This document shows, in pieces, positions 45,550 to 57,108 of a stretch of DNA of 64,000 nucleotides (positions are counted from its first letter, which is position 1; each line of letters opens with the position of its first letter). The position numbers were made by a program, and so were the translations under genes. The notes under the pieces are model-generated. The model ran no database searches, had not been told where the DNA came from, and saw only the letters and a list, made by a program, of their open reading frames with translations. The stretch spans positions 25,849,222 to 25,913,221 of the forward strand of contig CM037777.1 in the NCBI GenBank assembly GCA_021229015.1, written 5' to 3'. Origin of the DNA: Solen grandis (taxonomy: Eukaryota; Mollusca; Bivalvia; Adapedonta; Solenidae).

Positions 45550-45760
45550 GTTAAGCCTTTACCTCATGAATATTCATGTACAATGTTACTACTGATGAAT
45601 ATCCATTAACATAACTTTAAATGGTGTATGAAACAATAATTTTTCTTTTTGCTGTAAAGACTGTATATAATCTAAACTACAATATTGTATAAGTAAACAA
45701 AGAAGGAGCTGTCTGATCTGGGTTTTCTATGTTTGCCAAGGCAATAAAACATTATATATG
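45550..45760. repeat. Dispersed AT-rich repeat E
   Basis: CATAACTTTAAATGGTGTAT and AAACTACAATATTGTATAAG, then CTGTCTGATCTGGGTTTTCT, resemble 16110-16240. A weaker relative occurs at 51970-52110 and its duplicate near 62050-62150. Boundaries are uncertain. Confidence 0.4.
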
Positions 45761-46329
45761 ACGTAAATAGTTTAACTAAACACTACACAGTAATCTGGAA
45801 TGATTCCCAAATGTTAGCATAATTATAACTTATGTTGTGATAGCACTCTGACCTTGTATTTTAAAGGTCATGGAAATCTAGAATAAGTTTTCATGAGAAA
45901 ATCATTGTAAGTATTCTTTTACAAATTAAACATGTAAAATTAACGCTGATTGAACTATAAAAGAAGGGTTTACCTTTTGAAATGTTAAGTCAACAAATCA
46001 ATGCACGAAGTCATTTAAAACTATGTTTCATTCGTTGATACGAATGATAGGACTTTCTGTTACCTTTGTCGAACGTAAAAACTTAGAATATCAAAGTCCC
46101 TACCTTTCATTTGCTTTTATATTGGCTTATCTTACATGAACTTAGCGAAATAAGCCGTTAAAACTGAAGGATATGGCAAACGTAATCAAAAGTCAACTCC
46201 TTTTCTGATATCACTTAAAACACTTATAGCCGGAAACGGAAGTGACATTGGTCCATAGAATCTAATGCTGCACCTTCAGAAAAAAATAAGGCATACAGGC
46301 CTTAAAAACGTTTAATTTCAATAAAAAAC

Positions 46330-47115
46330 GTTTTTGGCGTTATGATGTCAGATGACGTCATACGACGTTTATCCTCTCAGAATGTAAAGAAGACTAGGAG
46401 ACTTATATACAGTCCAAACATCAATTTTTGTAACTCATCAAGGAGCGGTTTTACACGTACTTTAAATTTGACGTCAATGGTTTGAATCTTGGATTCGCAT
46501 TAGAACCTTTGCCTTTTCTAATTTGGTAAAACGGACACCGGGATACACAACTAGAACGTAACATATACATTCTGTTAAAGTAAGATGAAAATCGGTCCAG
46601 AAATAATGGCTATAGACCGCGTACAGACTTTTCTATACAACGTCAAGTGTGGCATCATATGACGTCATAAGCATATGAACATCATTGAAATGGAAATATC
46701 AGTATCTGAAGTATATTCCAACATATAGAAATTTACGCGTAGAAATAAGATATTCTTTTTGACCTTTTGGTGTCACATGACGTCAGATGACATTCTCCTT
46801 CACAGAATGTAAAAAAAAATATCTTAGAAACTGATATTCTGTCCAAATATCAGCTTTCTAACACATCTGGGAGCGATTTTATACGTATTTGATATTTGAC
46901 GTCGATGGTTCGAATCTTGGATTCGCAATAGCAATAGAAACTTTGCCTATTCGAATTTGGTAAAACGGACACCAGGATGCACAACTAGAAATTTTTCATG
47001 AAAATCGGTCCAGAAATAATGGCTGTAGACTGCGTACAAACGTTTTGACCTGACGTCAAATCTGCCGTCTTATGACGTCATGAATATGAAAATCATTGCA
47101 TTCGAAACCTCATGG
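46330..47115 (-). repeat. CRE-repeat element, reverse-orientation copy
   Basis: Two units of roughly 420 bp are the inverse of the 29817-31790 units. Shared blocks include GAATCTTGGATTCGCA (46488 and 46913) and TCCAGAAATAATGGCT (46595 and 47009). TGACGTCA is at 46353, 46660, 46778, 47051 and 47073. The 10-bp pairing is lost in this copy. Confidence 0.7.
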
Positions 47116-47576
47116 TCTGAAATATTAGTAACACATCGAAATTAACACATATATAAGAGGAAGAAAAAAACAGAATAAGGAAGAATTAAAAAAATTGGAT
47201 ATGGGATGGGACACAACACATCAATGCCCATAATTTCCTTATAGCTCTTATCTCTCTTTGTGAAGTAGGGATATAATAATTCAAAATACAGCTCTATCTC
47301 AATTTTGTGGTTTAGAAGATTGTCCCTCCCACTCTCTAGATTTATAAAGAGAATCAATCCAACCTTTTCAGAATTCACAGCATATAAGTTTCATTTATAG
47401 ATGGCCAACATTTGCAGCAATCAATGAAATGATTAATCAAATACTTAATATCTACCATAGTAGATGCTCGATTTACGATATGGCACATATAAAGTACATA
47501 TAATGTATTTGATCTTCGAAAACAGTTTACCTGTATTGTTTGAACAATTATTTGTAATTTCCATCATTGTGTTATA
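47116..47576. other. No gene seen
   Basis: AT-rich. A 78-codon minus-strand frame at 47142-47378 is not recognisable. Confidence 0.4.
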
Positions 47577-48322
47577 CAGTGGTCTCGCGATTTCTCAATG
47601 TGGCGATTCATTGAATACCGGCGATGGCTCGAGCTACAAGCCCGGTCCCTTGACTTAGCCCTTCTTACTCTATATAAATTTATGGGCGATTCTTCAAACA
47701 TGCGATTTTGGATTCCTCGAGTTCCGTCCTTGGTCCTATATTATTTCTATGCGATTCTTCGAAGTCGATATCAAAACCTACCTATATCTCCCTGACAACC
47801 ATACTCCAGCCCTATGACCACCTGTAAATAACACCTTGGTCGAGATGGTTTTCTTTTCGTTTTCACACATTGTCAAACCTCTTAGAGTACACTGCCATGT
47901 AGAAATTATTTTCGCACCTACTGATCATGTAATAAACTGTGATGTAATCATTAATTTGAAGAACCACGGGTATAAGTGTTAATTACAAGAATGTAAAAAA
48001 AAAAAACGCAACGCCGCCATATACACAAACTAAAACAAAGGGTTTGAATCATATTATCGGTAGAATAAAAGAACTTATTTCTGACTTAATTCTCACAATG
48101 AAAGCTATGATCGTGTTATTTTTGTATTTTTAAACATATGTTATGATTATAAAGTATTATTAAAGGCTAAACGTAACAAAATGATTAATGAAAAGACGAC
48201 GTTAAGGTATCAACACATGTAAATGTATTGAATTTTGACACATAATGATTCTACGAATTTTGCGATTCTTCGAGTTTTTTTTTTGCAGATCCCGTCCGAC
48301 CTCGAGGAATTCGTGACCACTG
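47577..48322. mobile_element. Tc1/mariner-like (pogo-type?) remnant
   Basis: The left end is CAGTGGTCTCGCGATT preceded by TA. The right end is the inverse-like AATTCGTGACCACTG. Both inner flanks contain GCGATTCTTCGA-type steps. CAGTGG termini beside TA are typical of Tc1/mariner and pogo elements. The right TA is CA here. About 745 bp, no transposase recognisable. Confidence 0.45.
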
Positions 48323-48484
48323 CACATGAATATTCAAGTCTTGAATGCTTTTTCATTGATGATTTCATCATCCAAACTATTTACGTGTGATAATTAACTC
48401 TGGCTCATGTTAGGCGGTGAGAGACAATGGCTTAATCTTCCCAAAGACTGTTGAGAATCAATAAATTTCCTTTGAGTATCAAAT

Positions 48485-49561
48485 CTAGTACGTACTTGTT
48501 TGACCATAATGAGGTGATTTGCTCCTTTTTGAATGTGAATATCTGGGTGAATATTCATTCTGGCTGTAAGAATGTGGCTGATCATAACCAGCTGATCTTC
48601 CCCAATTTTTTTGTGAAGATAATATGCTACTCATAGTTGTCCTATCCGCTTTTTTTGAACAGTTCTGAGTTTGGTTGGCTGGATTTGCAAACTTTGGAAT
48701 GCTCTTTGTTTTTTCCATCTGCACACATTTTTGGAGCATAACATTTACAACAGATTCAAAATCTTCAGTTTTAATACTATATTCATTAGAAGTTGAGGAT
48801 CTCTGCAGTGTGTAGAGGGTATCTCCTAGTGATTTAAGTTCTTTTTTTTGTTCATATGCAGTCAAAAACGCATGTACATCCTCACCTAATTCATGAACTA
48901 GTTTCATTTGGGCTTTTGACTTTTCTAAGCATGTTTTAAAATCATTGATAATTTCTTTTTGGTGTGTTATCCTTGAAAACGTGTCTGTTTGTATGCTATT
49001 GGCTCTCCCAAGCATTGAGGAGCGGAATGTTTGATAGGCGTCATCCATGGCCACTTTAAGGTTGTCGAGATGTTTAGTAAGTGTCATATGTGAAGAAATG
49101 ACATCATCATTTTTCTTCTTCTCATGCCTTAACAGTATGTCTGCATGCTGCACTAACTGATCATATTTTGTCTCAACTTCTTTAATTCCTTGCTTACCTT
49201 TGTTAATCCTTTCCGTTACTGATATGATACGCTCACATCGCCTGTGATCAACAATAGCACAGTCATTACAGCAGGGAACATCATGGTCCTCACAGAAAAA
49301 TCTGACTTCATTCATGGGATGTTTCTTGCATTTTGTGATAGCGCTCAGCTGGCGGAGATGGGACAATGTTGAGTTCTTTCCACGTAAATCCGCAACCTTA
49401 TGATCACGTGTGTACTTATTCCTAGCATGATGTGTATTACATGTTTCACAAAATATTTCGTCACAGACTGAACAGTAAAACCTTGCTTCTTTTAACTGCT
49501 TGCCATTTAAACACAAGTCGCAGTTAGCAACATTGTCCGACATTTTACATTCATCGGACAT
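48485..49561 (-). CDS. RING-less B-box/coiled-coil (TRIM-like) protein, copy 1
   Basis: Single-exon gene for 358 residues; start at the first in-frame ATG (49559-49561). Residues 14-54 form a first B box: C14, C17, C30, C33, C38, C41, H44/H45, H54. Residues 78-106 form a second: C78, H81, C90, H93, C98, C101, H106. Residues about 112-235 are charged and helical with regular leucines and fit a coiled coil. The last 50 or so are Ser/Tyr/Arg-rich (SYSQNEYSPRYSHSKRSKSP), likely disordered. There is no N-terminal RING and no NHL, SPRY or PHD domain, so ubiquitin-ligase activity is unlikely by itself; such proteins oligomerise and act as adaptors. Partner, pathway and location are unknown. Its paralogue lies 9.65 kb away in the same direction. 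No AATAAA was recognised close downstream of the stop. Confidence 0.85.
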   Translation of the reverse strand: MSDECKMSDNVANCDLCLNGKQLKEARFYCSVCDEIFCETCNTHHARNKYTRDHKVADLRGKNSTLSHLRQLSAITKCKKHPMNEVRFFCEDHDVPCCNDCAIVDHRRCERIISVTERINKGKQGIKEVETKYDQLVQHADILLRHEKKKNDDVISSHMTLTKHLDNLKVAMDDAYQTFRSSMLGRANSIQTDTFSRITHQKEIINDFKTCLEKSKAQMKLVHELGEDVHAFLTAYEQKKELKSLGDTLYTLQRSSTSNEYSIKTEDFESVVNVMLQKCVQMEKTKSIPKFANPANQTQNCSKKADRTTMSSILSSQKNWGRSAGYDQPHSYSQNEYSPRYSHSKRSKSPHYGQTSTY

Positions 49562-52130
49562 TTTCAAAAAACGAAAGTCCAAATTAGCTTAACCCGTCAA
49601 CCAGTCCAGATACGGGGTCACTACACGATATGTGTTCGAGAGGAACCACACTCCTTAAAAGCAACGTCAGAAGAAAATCACAGTAATTTGTTTGGAATGC
49701 ATTCCGTTTACACTACATACGTTATCTACTGAACAAAACTACGTATATGATTGGCCTCGGATTTTCAGAAAATGGGCTCTGAAGTCATTATCGATTATTA
49801 CCGTATCAATACAGTTTATTATCTCCCTTGATTCGTCCTGAGCACGAAGCTTTCCTTCTAATTTTTTCAAATTGTCTAGCAATAATAACCTGAGACATCT
49901 AAATTGACCTTTATTCGGCAATTGTCGGTTTCCGAAGTAAAACAGGTATAACACGTATATGTATTACTTTGATTCACAATTACGTGATTATAAGACCGCT
50001 AAGCTTCCAACTGGGCCATCCGAACTTATTTATACTGAGATACAGAGCAAACCATACTAATGTTTGGATCGTTATAAGCACGGTAACTAACGAAGAGCAT
50101 CCCGGAGATTAATCAGTCTCAGGCAAATCTTTCCAGACAATGCTACATAGTTTACAATAGTGTATAAAGATAACATATACTTGCTGGAGGTAACTAAATA
50201 CGAACCCAAATCAATAAACTAATCAGGCTTGACACGTTCCTGAATGGCATTTGTTTATTGAATTTGAACTTTAACAATGCATGTAAAATAAAATTTAAAA
50301 ATGTATTTAAAAAATACGACTTTTGATGCTAGCTATTACTTACTAGAAATTGATATATTGTTTACCATTATATTTATGCCATGATAATGTTTTTATTTTT
50401 TCTCTTTCTTTTGTTGAAGGTAGCAATTATTATTAACTCACAGTTTAATTAAAAGTGTAATCTGCACACTTGACAATGACACTATTAGACAGAATGAATA
50501 ACTCAATGAATAAGCTGTTGTTTTCCGGTTTAATGATTTTCATAAAGAATTTTAGAATATAGAACTTAAGTAACAGCAGTTGTGTTTTTGATAATAATTG
50601 TAAATGTCGCCGATTCTTTTTCCGCTGATGACTTATGTGGCTTTAATCATTGTTTCATTTGCTGTACAAAGTCAACAGCGCAGCATTTTCACCATTAATT
50701 TGCTTATATACATGTATTTTTACAACCTCAAAAATAGAAGTAGGCATGTACTATCTATCTATTTTGACAAGTAATATGATCGAGCTCACACATACTTAAG
50801 AGCATTAAGATCATATATGAAAATAAAATCATATATCCGTGAGAAAGGGCCTCCAGGAAAATTTCATCTACGTCGTCCCAGGACCTGGCATAGTATATTG
50901 GGCTACCTTTCTGGACAAGACTGTCAATAAGTTTAATGAAAATTGCATATTATCCCATCCTTCTCATCATCGCATCTAATTTTTTCTTCATCAAGGTATC
51001 TAATTTTCCAAAATTCCTTCAATTTCCATTTCTTATTCATCAATGTATCTAAGATCTTCATCAACGTATCTTATTTTATCCTCATAAACGTATCTAGTTT
51101 CTTCTTCATCAATGTATCTAATCTCTTCTCCATCAACGTATGTAATTTATTATCCATCAATATATCTAATTTCTTCTACATCAACGTATGTAATTTATTA
51201 TCCATCAATATATCTAATTTCTTCTCCATCAACGTATGTAATTTATTATCCATCAACATATCTAATTTCTTCTCCATCAACGTATGTAATTTATTATCCA
51301 TCACTATATCTAATTTCTTCTCCATCAACGTATGTAATTTATTATCCATCAATATATCTAATTTCTTCTCCATCAACGTATGTAATTTCTTCTCCATCAA
51401 CGTATGTAATTTATTATCCATCAACATATCTAATTTCTTCTCCATCAACGTATGTAATTTATTATCCATCAATATATCTAATTTCTTCTCCATCAACGTA
51501 TGTAATTTCGGAAACTATCTAGCGTGATGGTATAAGAAGTAAGGATTTTTTTCCCGAAACAGCATAAATCTTAACAAGTTAATCCAAATGAAACCTGCCT
51601 TAGAGATACATTTCCAAAGTTGTAAATTTGATAGTCAGTAAATCAAAGAGATTGATATCAGATCAAATGCATTATTTCCTTTGCTCTGGTTTGGTGATTA
51701 AATTGTTTAAACATGTTTTAGCACTAACTTACACAATATAATGGTCGAAATTGAAAGTAGTTGAGGCTTCTTTCAGTTTGATATGGGTTTACTGTGTTAT
51801 TGTGTTGTGTAACGTGGTGAAATGGTGTTTCATACTATTTTTATTATTTATTTTTCATTTACTATTTTATACTATTTATTCAACGGTTGCTTTTAACGTA
51901 CAGGATAAAGCATTCTACGCTAGTCAATCCGCAATCTAGAATCAATTTGTTTGTTTTAATATTTTACCTTATAAATGCTCATATTACATATGAATATCAA
52001 TTTGCTGACCTTTAAATGGTATATTTAGTGGCAATATTCGACTGTGTAGAATCTGAGCTACAATACAGGATGAGCAAACATAGGAGATCTATTTGTCAAG
52101 GTTTCTATAGAATATAGCATTAAAATTATT
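48640..52130. repeat. Segmental duplication, copy 1
   Basis: From the 3' part of the first B-box gene through its upstream region to about 52130, blocks occur in the same order as in 58300-62160. Examples: GGGTCACTACACGATA (49615) with GGGTCACTACACGACA (59265); AGAGATTGATATCAGATCAA (51646 and 61717); AATATAATGGTCGAAATTGA (51735 and 61817). The copies differ by many substitutions, by a roughly 560-bp segment present only in copy 2 (about 59680-60240), and by the 48-bp minisatellite present only here. Confidence 0.85.
51056..51510. repeat. 48-bp minisatellite made of two 24-bp half units
   Basis: Units alternate TTCTTCTCCATCAACGTATG-TAAT and TTATTATCCATCAATATATC-TAAT, about nine double units in all, with one place (51361-51410) where the first half unit occurs twice in a row. 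Because 48 is a multiple of three, long frames stay open in several registers. On the minus strand the frame reads as MEKKLHTL/MDNKLDIL octapeptides. I treat these as repeat artefacts. The array is absent from the paralogous segment near 60900-61580. Confidence 0.9.
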
Positions 52131-53573
52131 TCAATCCTTTGGAGAGTTCGATTACAATAGACTGATATATTATTATCTCACTGCGGTATCACACTGTTTA
52201 TCTTTATTTTCAACTTTGGTATGCCGTAGCTGAGGTTTAAACCAACCACCTTATGTTTACAAAGGATTTCTACTGCGCCATCATGGCCAGTGCACCTTGG
52301 ATTGGTTTGTTCCAAACGGTCAGTAGAACAGCATATCAAATATCCACAACATCCCAATAATTTTGAACCAATGCCGAACTTAAATAAAATACCAACGCAT
52401 ACATAACAATGATTTTGGTTTATTATCAGGAAGAAGAAAAACATTTTAAAGGATATGAGCATGTACATATCAGCATTTTTTGATCAGGTATAAGGAACAG
52501 TTAAAACATACATGTTTTCTTCCGAATAAGGAAAAATCAAGATTCCTTTGACAATTAGGATGTAACTTTGGTCATACAAGCAGAACACTGCTCCTTCTCC
52601 GTTAAATACAATTAAGACATTCAGCTTCAGTTCAGGGGAGCATAAAATACAAGGTACATTGTCTTCTATCACACAAGAGCCAGGGTCACTGCATAGCATA
52701 TTACAAATCTAACTACCTCTCATAAAAATACAAACAAATATCTATTTCACCATGAATTGATTTTGTATATGACTAAAAAAAATCTTTACCAAAATAAAAT
52801 AATTTCACCACAGACAGGAATATAAAATGAAATGAGAAATTCAATAGAATAACATTTTGATCTCATGCCAGAATTTATAAAAAGTGATTGTATAGCAATA
52901 TTTTGAACATAATACCTTTCCAAATAGGCAGTTGATTATAAAGTATAATTCAAATATGATTTATGGGTAACCGTCTAAGTAAATTTAAAGACACTTTCCT
53001 TCATTATATTTTACATGAATGTTCAAAAAACTAGATTTGGTAATTTATCAAAAAGAATTTTAGGCCCAAGTTCGTTACATGTGTAAACTATTCAGGGTTT
53101 ATCCCTTTTCTAAAAAAGTTTAGTTAAAAATAGAAATTTAGGCCTGTATTAACAACACGTGCTAAAAATAGATTGTCAGCGAAGCCGGGTCCATGAATGG
53201 CATCTGTGTTGTCTCATGTAATCCATATTGTGTATTATGTTTATACAAGTACAGAAACTGAGCTTTCCCTTGAAACTTTCACTTGTGAGCTGATGCTACC
53301 AAAAAGGTAACGGTTTAAAATATCCAGTGCTTTTTTTCGTTGTGAACTTTCGGAAGAGAATTTTTTTTGTTTTGTTTTCATCCTCCGTATCTTCCCTTGC
53401 AGTTGTTTAATTCCAAGGAAAGCACATATCTCTAGGCGAGAATTAATTCAGCTTTATAATTACCTTCTGATTAATCTCTTTTGAGTGTATTTTACAATTC
53501 ACGTGTGCACACAGTGATGTTTACACATACATGTACATTTTTATGAGTAACAGTATGGAGCAATGTTGTTTGT
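52131..53573. other. No gene seen
   Basis: AT-rich sequence beyond the duplicated block. Minus-strand frames at 52178-52468 and 52484-52699 contain several cysteines but no spacing that fits a known domain. Confidence 0.45.
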
Positions 53574-53742
53574 TTTTTATAATTGCACATAATTATAAGA
53601 GAAATTCATGTTTAGGAAGTAAAAGCTTTATTTTTTATCATTGCATATAATTATAAGAGAAATTCATGTATAGGAAGTAAAAGCTTTTTTATCATTGCAT
53701 ATAATTATAAGAGAAATTCATGTATAGGAAGTAAAAGCTTTA
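53574..53742. repeat. ~57-bp tandem repeat, three copies
   Basis: Three nearly identical units contain TTGCATATAATTATAAGAGA, AATTCATGTATAGGAAGTAA and AAGCTTT, differing by a few bases and by the length of the T run. Confidence 0.9.
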
Positions 53743-54047
53743 AGGTAATCCCCTGTTCAGTTATAAGATATGAGATGGCATGTACAAACAATACAAACAT
53801 GCTAGGTTAACATATTAGTATTTATATTTTATATAAGCACTTCTTTCTGTTTATTTAATGAATAGTTTGATGGAGTGATGATATTGCTATGTGTTTATAT
53901 GTTAATACCTTTGACTTGTACACGTATGGTTATTCACATATAAAGACATGAGGTGACTTTCCGTAATTAAACTTTATTATTTTCCAGTGTCTCGGAACGT
54001 AATTAAACTCACATGAAATAACTTATGGCTGATAAAAAAAATATTCT

Positions 54048-54667
54048 ATGAATTGTCAAGGACTAGGTGACAGAAATAAAGGGTTAGATGTTTTTGACTT
54101 TTTGGAAGAAAAGAAAGGTTCTATTTTCTTCCTCCAAGACACACATTTTACAGATGAAGTAAGTGATAGAGTATTCAATGAATTTGATTTTGAATGTTTC
54201 TTTAATAATTCCAGTAGTCAGTCAAGAGGAGTGGCCATTTTCATAAGTAAAAATATAGATTTTCATAGTCAGTCTGTTTATAGAGACCCACAGGGAATAT
54301 ACTAATTTTGGACTGTTCCATTTGTAAAAAGAAATTAACTCTTATAAACATTTATGGCCAAAATCAGGATAAACTTGAATTCTATCAGTTATTCACGGAA
54401 AAAAATAAGACATTTAATAATCACTGTATTATTGCAGGAGATTTTAATGTGTTAAATCCTGATATGGATGCTTTTGACTATGTTAATTTAAACAATCCAA
54501 AAGCACGTGATGTTTTGTTAGAAACAATTCTAGAAAATGATTTAAAAGACTGTTGGAGAGAAATCAATCAAGATAAAAAAGAATTTACATGGTATAAGAA
54601 GAATACGCAAAAGAATAGTAGATTAGATTTCTTTTTGACTTCTAATGATTTATTTATGGATGTGTGA
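54048..54667 (+). pseudogene. LINE endonuclease domain (broken)
   Basis: Two pieces in different frames (54048-54305, 54308-54667). The first has NCQGLGDRNKG and LQDTHF, where the Gln/Asp pair occupies the place of the metal-binding Glu region of apurinic-type endonucleases, and ends at a stop just after DPQGIY. The second has NIYGQN, AGDFNVLNP (the conserved GDFN) and SRLDFFLTSND. It would nick target DNA for reverse transcription; here it is inactive because of the frame break. Confidence 0.8.
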
Positions 54668-54961
54668 AGTAAAAATTTCTCCAGGGTATAGAACAGATCA
54701 TTCTCTTATTAAATTTCAAATGTATATAGATAAATTTAAAAAAGGATCAATTTAAAATTAAAAAAAAAATCAATTATCTCTTACAGACATTTCAGAAATA
54801 TGTAATAAGGATATTGAATTTAAAATAAATGACCAATTATTTTTTGAAGCTTTACTGTGTGACATAAGAGGCGAAACAATATCCTATAGCTTTAGACTAA
54901 AGAAACAAACGATTAGAAGAGAGGATGCTTTAATAAAGGAAATACATGAAGTTTAAAAAAA

Positions 54962-55940
54962 ATGATGGAAGGAGTAATAATAAGATCAAGAGCCAGGTGG
55001 ATAGAAGAAGGAGAAAAACCTACGAAATGGTTCAGTTATCTTGAAAATCAAAACTTTGTCTCTAAAACTATGAACAGGCTTTTCACAAATAATAATGTTC
55101 TAATAGACACACAATCAGAAATAATTCAGGAAGTTAATTTCTTTTCATAAAACATTATATAATAATAAGGACACTATTGATATTGATATTGGAAATATTA
55201 TAAACACCAAGAAAATAGATAAATTATCAGAAAAAGACAAAGCTATATTAGAAGGAAAATTAACTCATGAAGATTGTTTAGAGAGCTTAAAAAATGAAAA
55301 ATAACAAAAGTTCAGGACCTTCAGGCTAAACTGTAGAGTTTTTAATTTTTTAATATTTTTATTTTTTTATTTATTTTTTTTTTTGGGGGGGGGGGGCGGT
55401 CAGACATTGGATATCTCTTAGTAAGGTCTTTAAATTTTAATTCCTGGTCTACTCTTACTGACAGATTTTAGAAGGCCTTTGATTCAGTCTCTTGGTCCTT
55501 CATAAATAAAGTACTAAATGTTTTTAATTTTGGTCCAGATTTAAAAAAATGATAAATATTTTTTATAAAAATATTGAATCCTGTTGTGTAGTCAATGGGC
55601 ATTTATCTGACTGGTTCTATCCTGGACGAGGCTGTCGTAAGAGGAACCGATATCGTCATATATATTTATTTAATGTGCCGAGATACTGGCAATTATGATT
55701 CGTCCAAACTTTTATATTAAAAGAATAAACATAAATGATAGAGAATTAGGCAGTGAAAAATCTCTCAAAAACTCCCTAAATACTTTAAAGCTATATGCTC
55801 AAAAAATCTCCGGCCTGAATATTAACATTGAGAAAACTAAATTGATATGGATTGGTAGCAACAAAAACAATAATTATAAGCTACTACCCGACTTAAATAT
55901 GCGTTGGGATAAACAGTTTATTTGGCATAAAATTTAGTAT
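54962..55940 (+). pseudogene. LINE pre-RT and reverse-transcriptase remnants
   Basis: RSRARWIEEGEKPTKWFSYLE (split here as RSRARWIEEG and EKPTKWFSYLE) at 54980-55045 is the standard pre-RT segment. Then LEGKLTHEDC, a T/G homopolymer region at 55338-55396 with sequence lost, and scattered RT pieces (PISSYIF near 55650) interrupted by stops. SGLNINIEKTKLIWIGS (55815-55865) marks the region after the catalytic site. I find no YADD-type motif in any frame before it, so the active site appears deleted. Confidence 0.75.
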
Positions 55941-56007
55941 TGATTTAGAGGACATGGAAGATTGAACTATGATGGAAAAATCGAGGAAATAAAATTTTAC
56001 TTAAGTC

Positions 56008-56600
56008 ATGGTCCAGAAGATTACTTACTCCAATCGGAAAAATAATTGTGATAATTGTGTTAGTCTTGCTTTAGCAAAAATAGTTCTTTTGATTTTAGTA
56101 CTACCAACACCAAAACAGGAAACATTAATGAAATTAGAAAATATATTTTTTAACTTCTTATGGGATGGAAAACCAGATAAAATAAAAAGAAACATAATAT
56201 ACACTTACTATTCCCATGGTGGATTAAGAATGATAAATATTTTCTCATTCTGTATCTCATTAAAGACCACATAGATTAGAAAAATGATTACTGGAAATAA
56301 GAAATATCTAGAAATTGAAAACTGTAGTATTTCAATCCCTGAATTGTTGAGATTAGGATAAAAAAATATTGTAAAAAAATTAATCAAGTTGAAAACCCAT
56401 TTTGGAGAGACGTATACAAATCATACAGTTCATTTTGTTCAAAATTAATACCAAAAACCAAGAAGAATTTAAATGTGACTTTTTTTGGCACAATAAGATT
56501 ATAAAGGCCCGAGAAAAGACTATCTTTAAGGAGAAATTACTTAATCTAGGTATATATACCATTAATGATATTATTAACAATGAATGATTTTTCTTTACTT
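56008..56600 (+). pseudogene. LINE thumb/connection region
   Basis: LALAKIVLLILVLPTPKQ and FFNFLWDGKPDKIKRN, followed by GGLRMINIFSF, are characteristic of LINE ORF2 downstream of the RT core. The frame changes after KTT (56274) and continues at 56402 (QEEFKCDFFWHNKIIKARE). Confidence 0.8.
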
Positions 56601-56617
56601 TTGAAAGTTTTTGTCAA

Positions 56618-57108
56618 ATGTTTGATAGGGTTTGCTATTGTCTAGAATATGCTACCCTTATTTCAGCAGCAAAAGAATATCTGAAAAAAGCAAATATTAA
56701 GTTAGATACATCATTAGAACAACCATTCATACCTTTACCACTATCCATTGTACTAAGTTCTAAAAAGGGCTGTAGAAAAATCTATGATAGGTTGATGAAT
56801 ACACAATTTTATCCTACATCTGTTAAAAAATGGCAAAAGAACTTTGAAATGGTATTTGATAAAAAAATATTTTAAAAGAACTCATGTTTCCATTTATTTG
56901 TACAAAGGACACAGACCTTCAATGGTTTCAATTTCGTATTTATCAAAGAATTATTGGAACAAATTACTTACTAAAAAAGATGAATATTAAACTTTGCAAT
57001 AAATGTGCTTACTGCAAACAAGAACCAGAAACAATTACACACTTATTCTTTACCTGTCATAATATAAAAAAAATCTTAAATTTTAAATTGGAAAAAATTT
57101 TTTTTTAA
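56618..57108 (+). pseudogene. LINE C-terminal region with zinc knuckle
   Basis: WQKNFEMVFDK, then WFQFRIYQRIIGTNYLL and LCNKCAYCKQEPETITHLFF-TCHN. The Cys-x2-Cys ... Cys-x2-Cys ... His ... Cys arrangement matches the zinc-binding region found at the end of many LINE reverse transcriptases. It is split by a stop at 56873 and by an A/T run near 57090. Confidence 0.8.

Noticed and set aside
49562..49582. Longer N-terminus for the first B-box protein beginning at an in-frame TTG
   Set aside because: The extension has no ATG; the first ATG at 49559-49561 is preferred, and the same holds for 59217-59219 in the second gene.
50943..51527. Long open frames (up to 194 codons plus, 106 codons minus) with repeating peptides
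   Set aside because: They exist because a 24/48-bp minisatellite keeps frames open in several registers on both strands; no start context or domain supports a gene.
52178..52699. Cysteine-rich minus-strand frames as a zinc-finger or secreted peptide gene
   Set aside because: Cysteine spacing fits no family I recognise, and the frames are short and separate.
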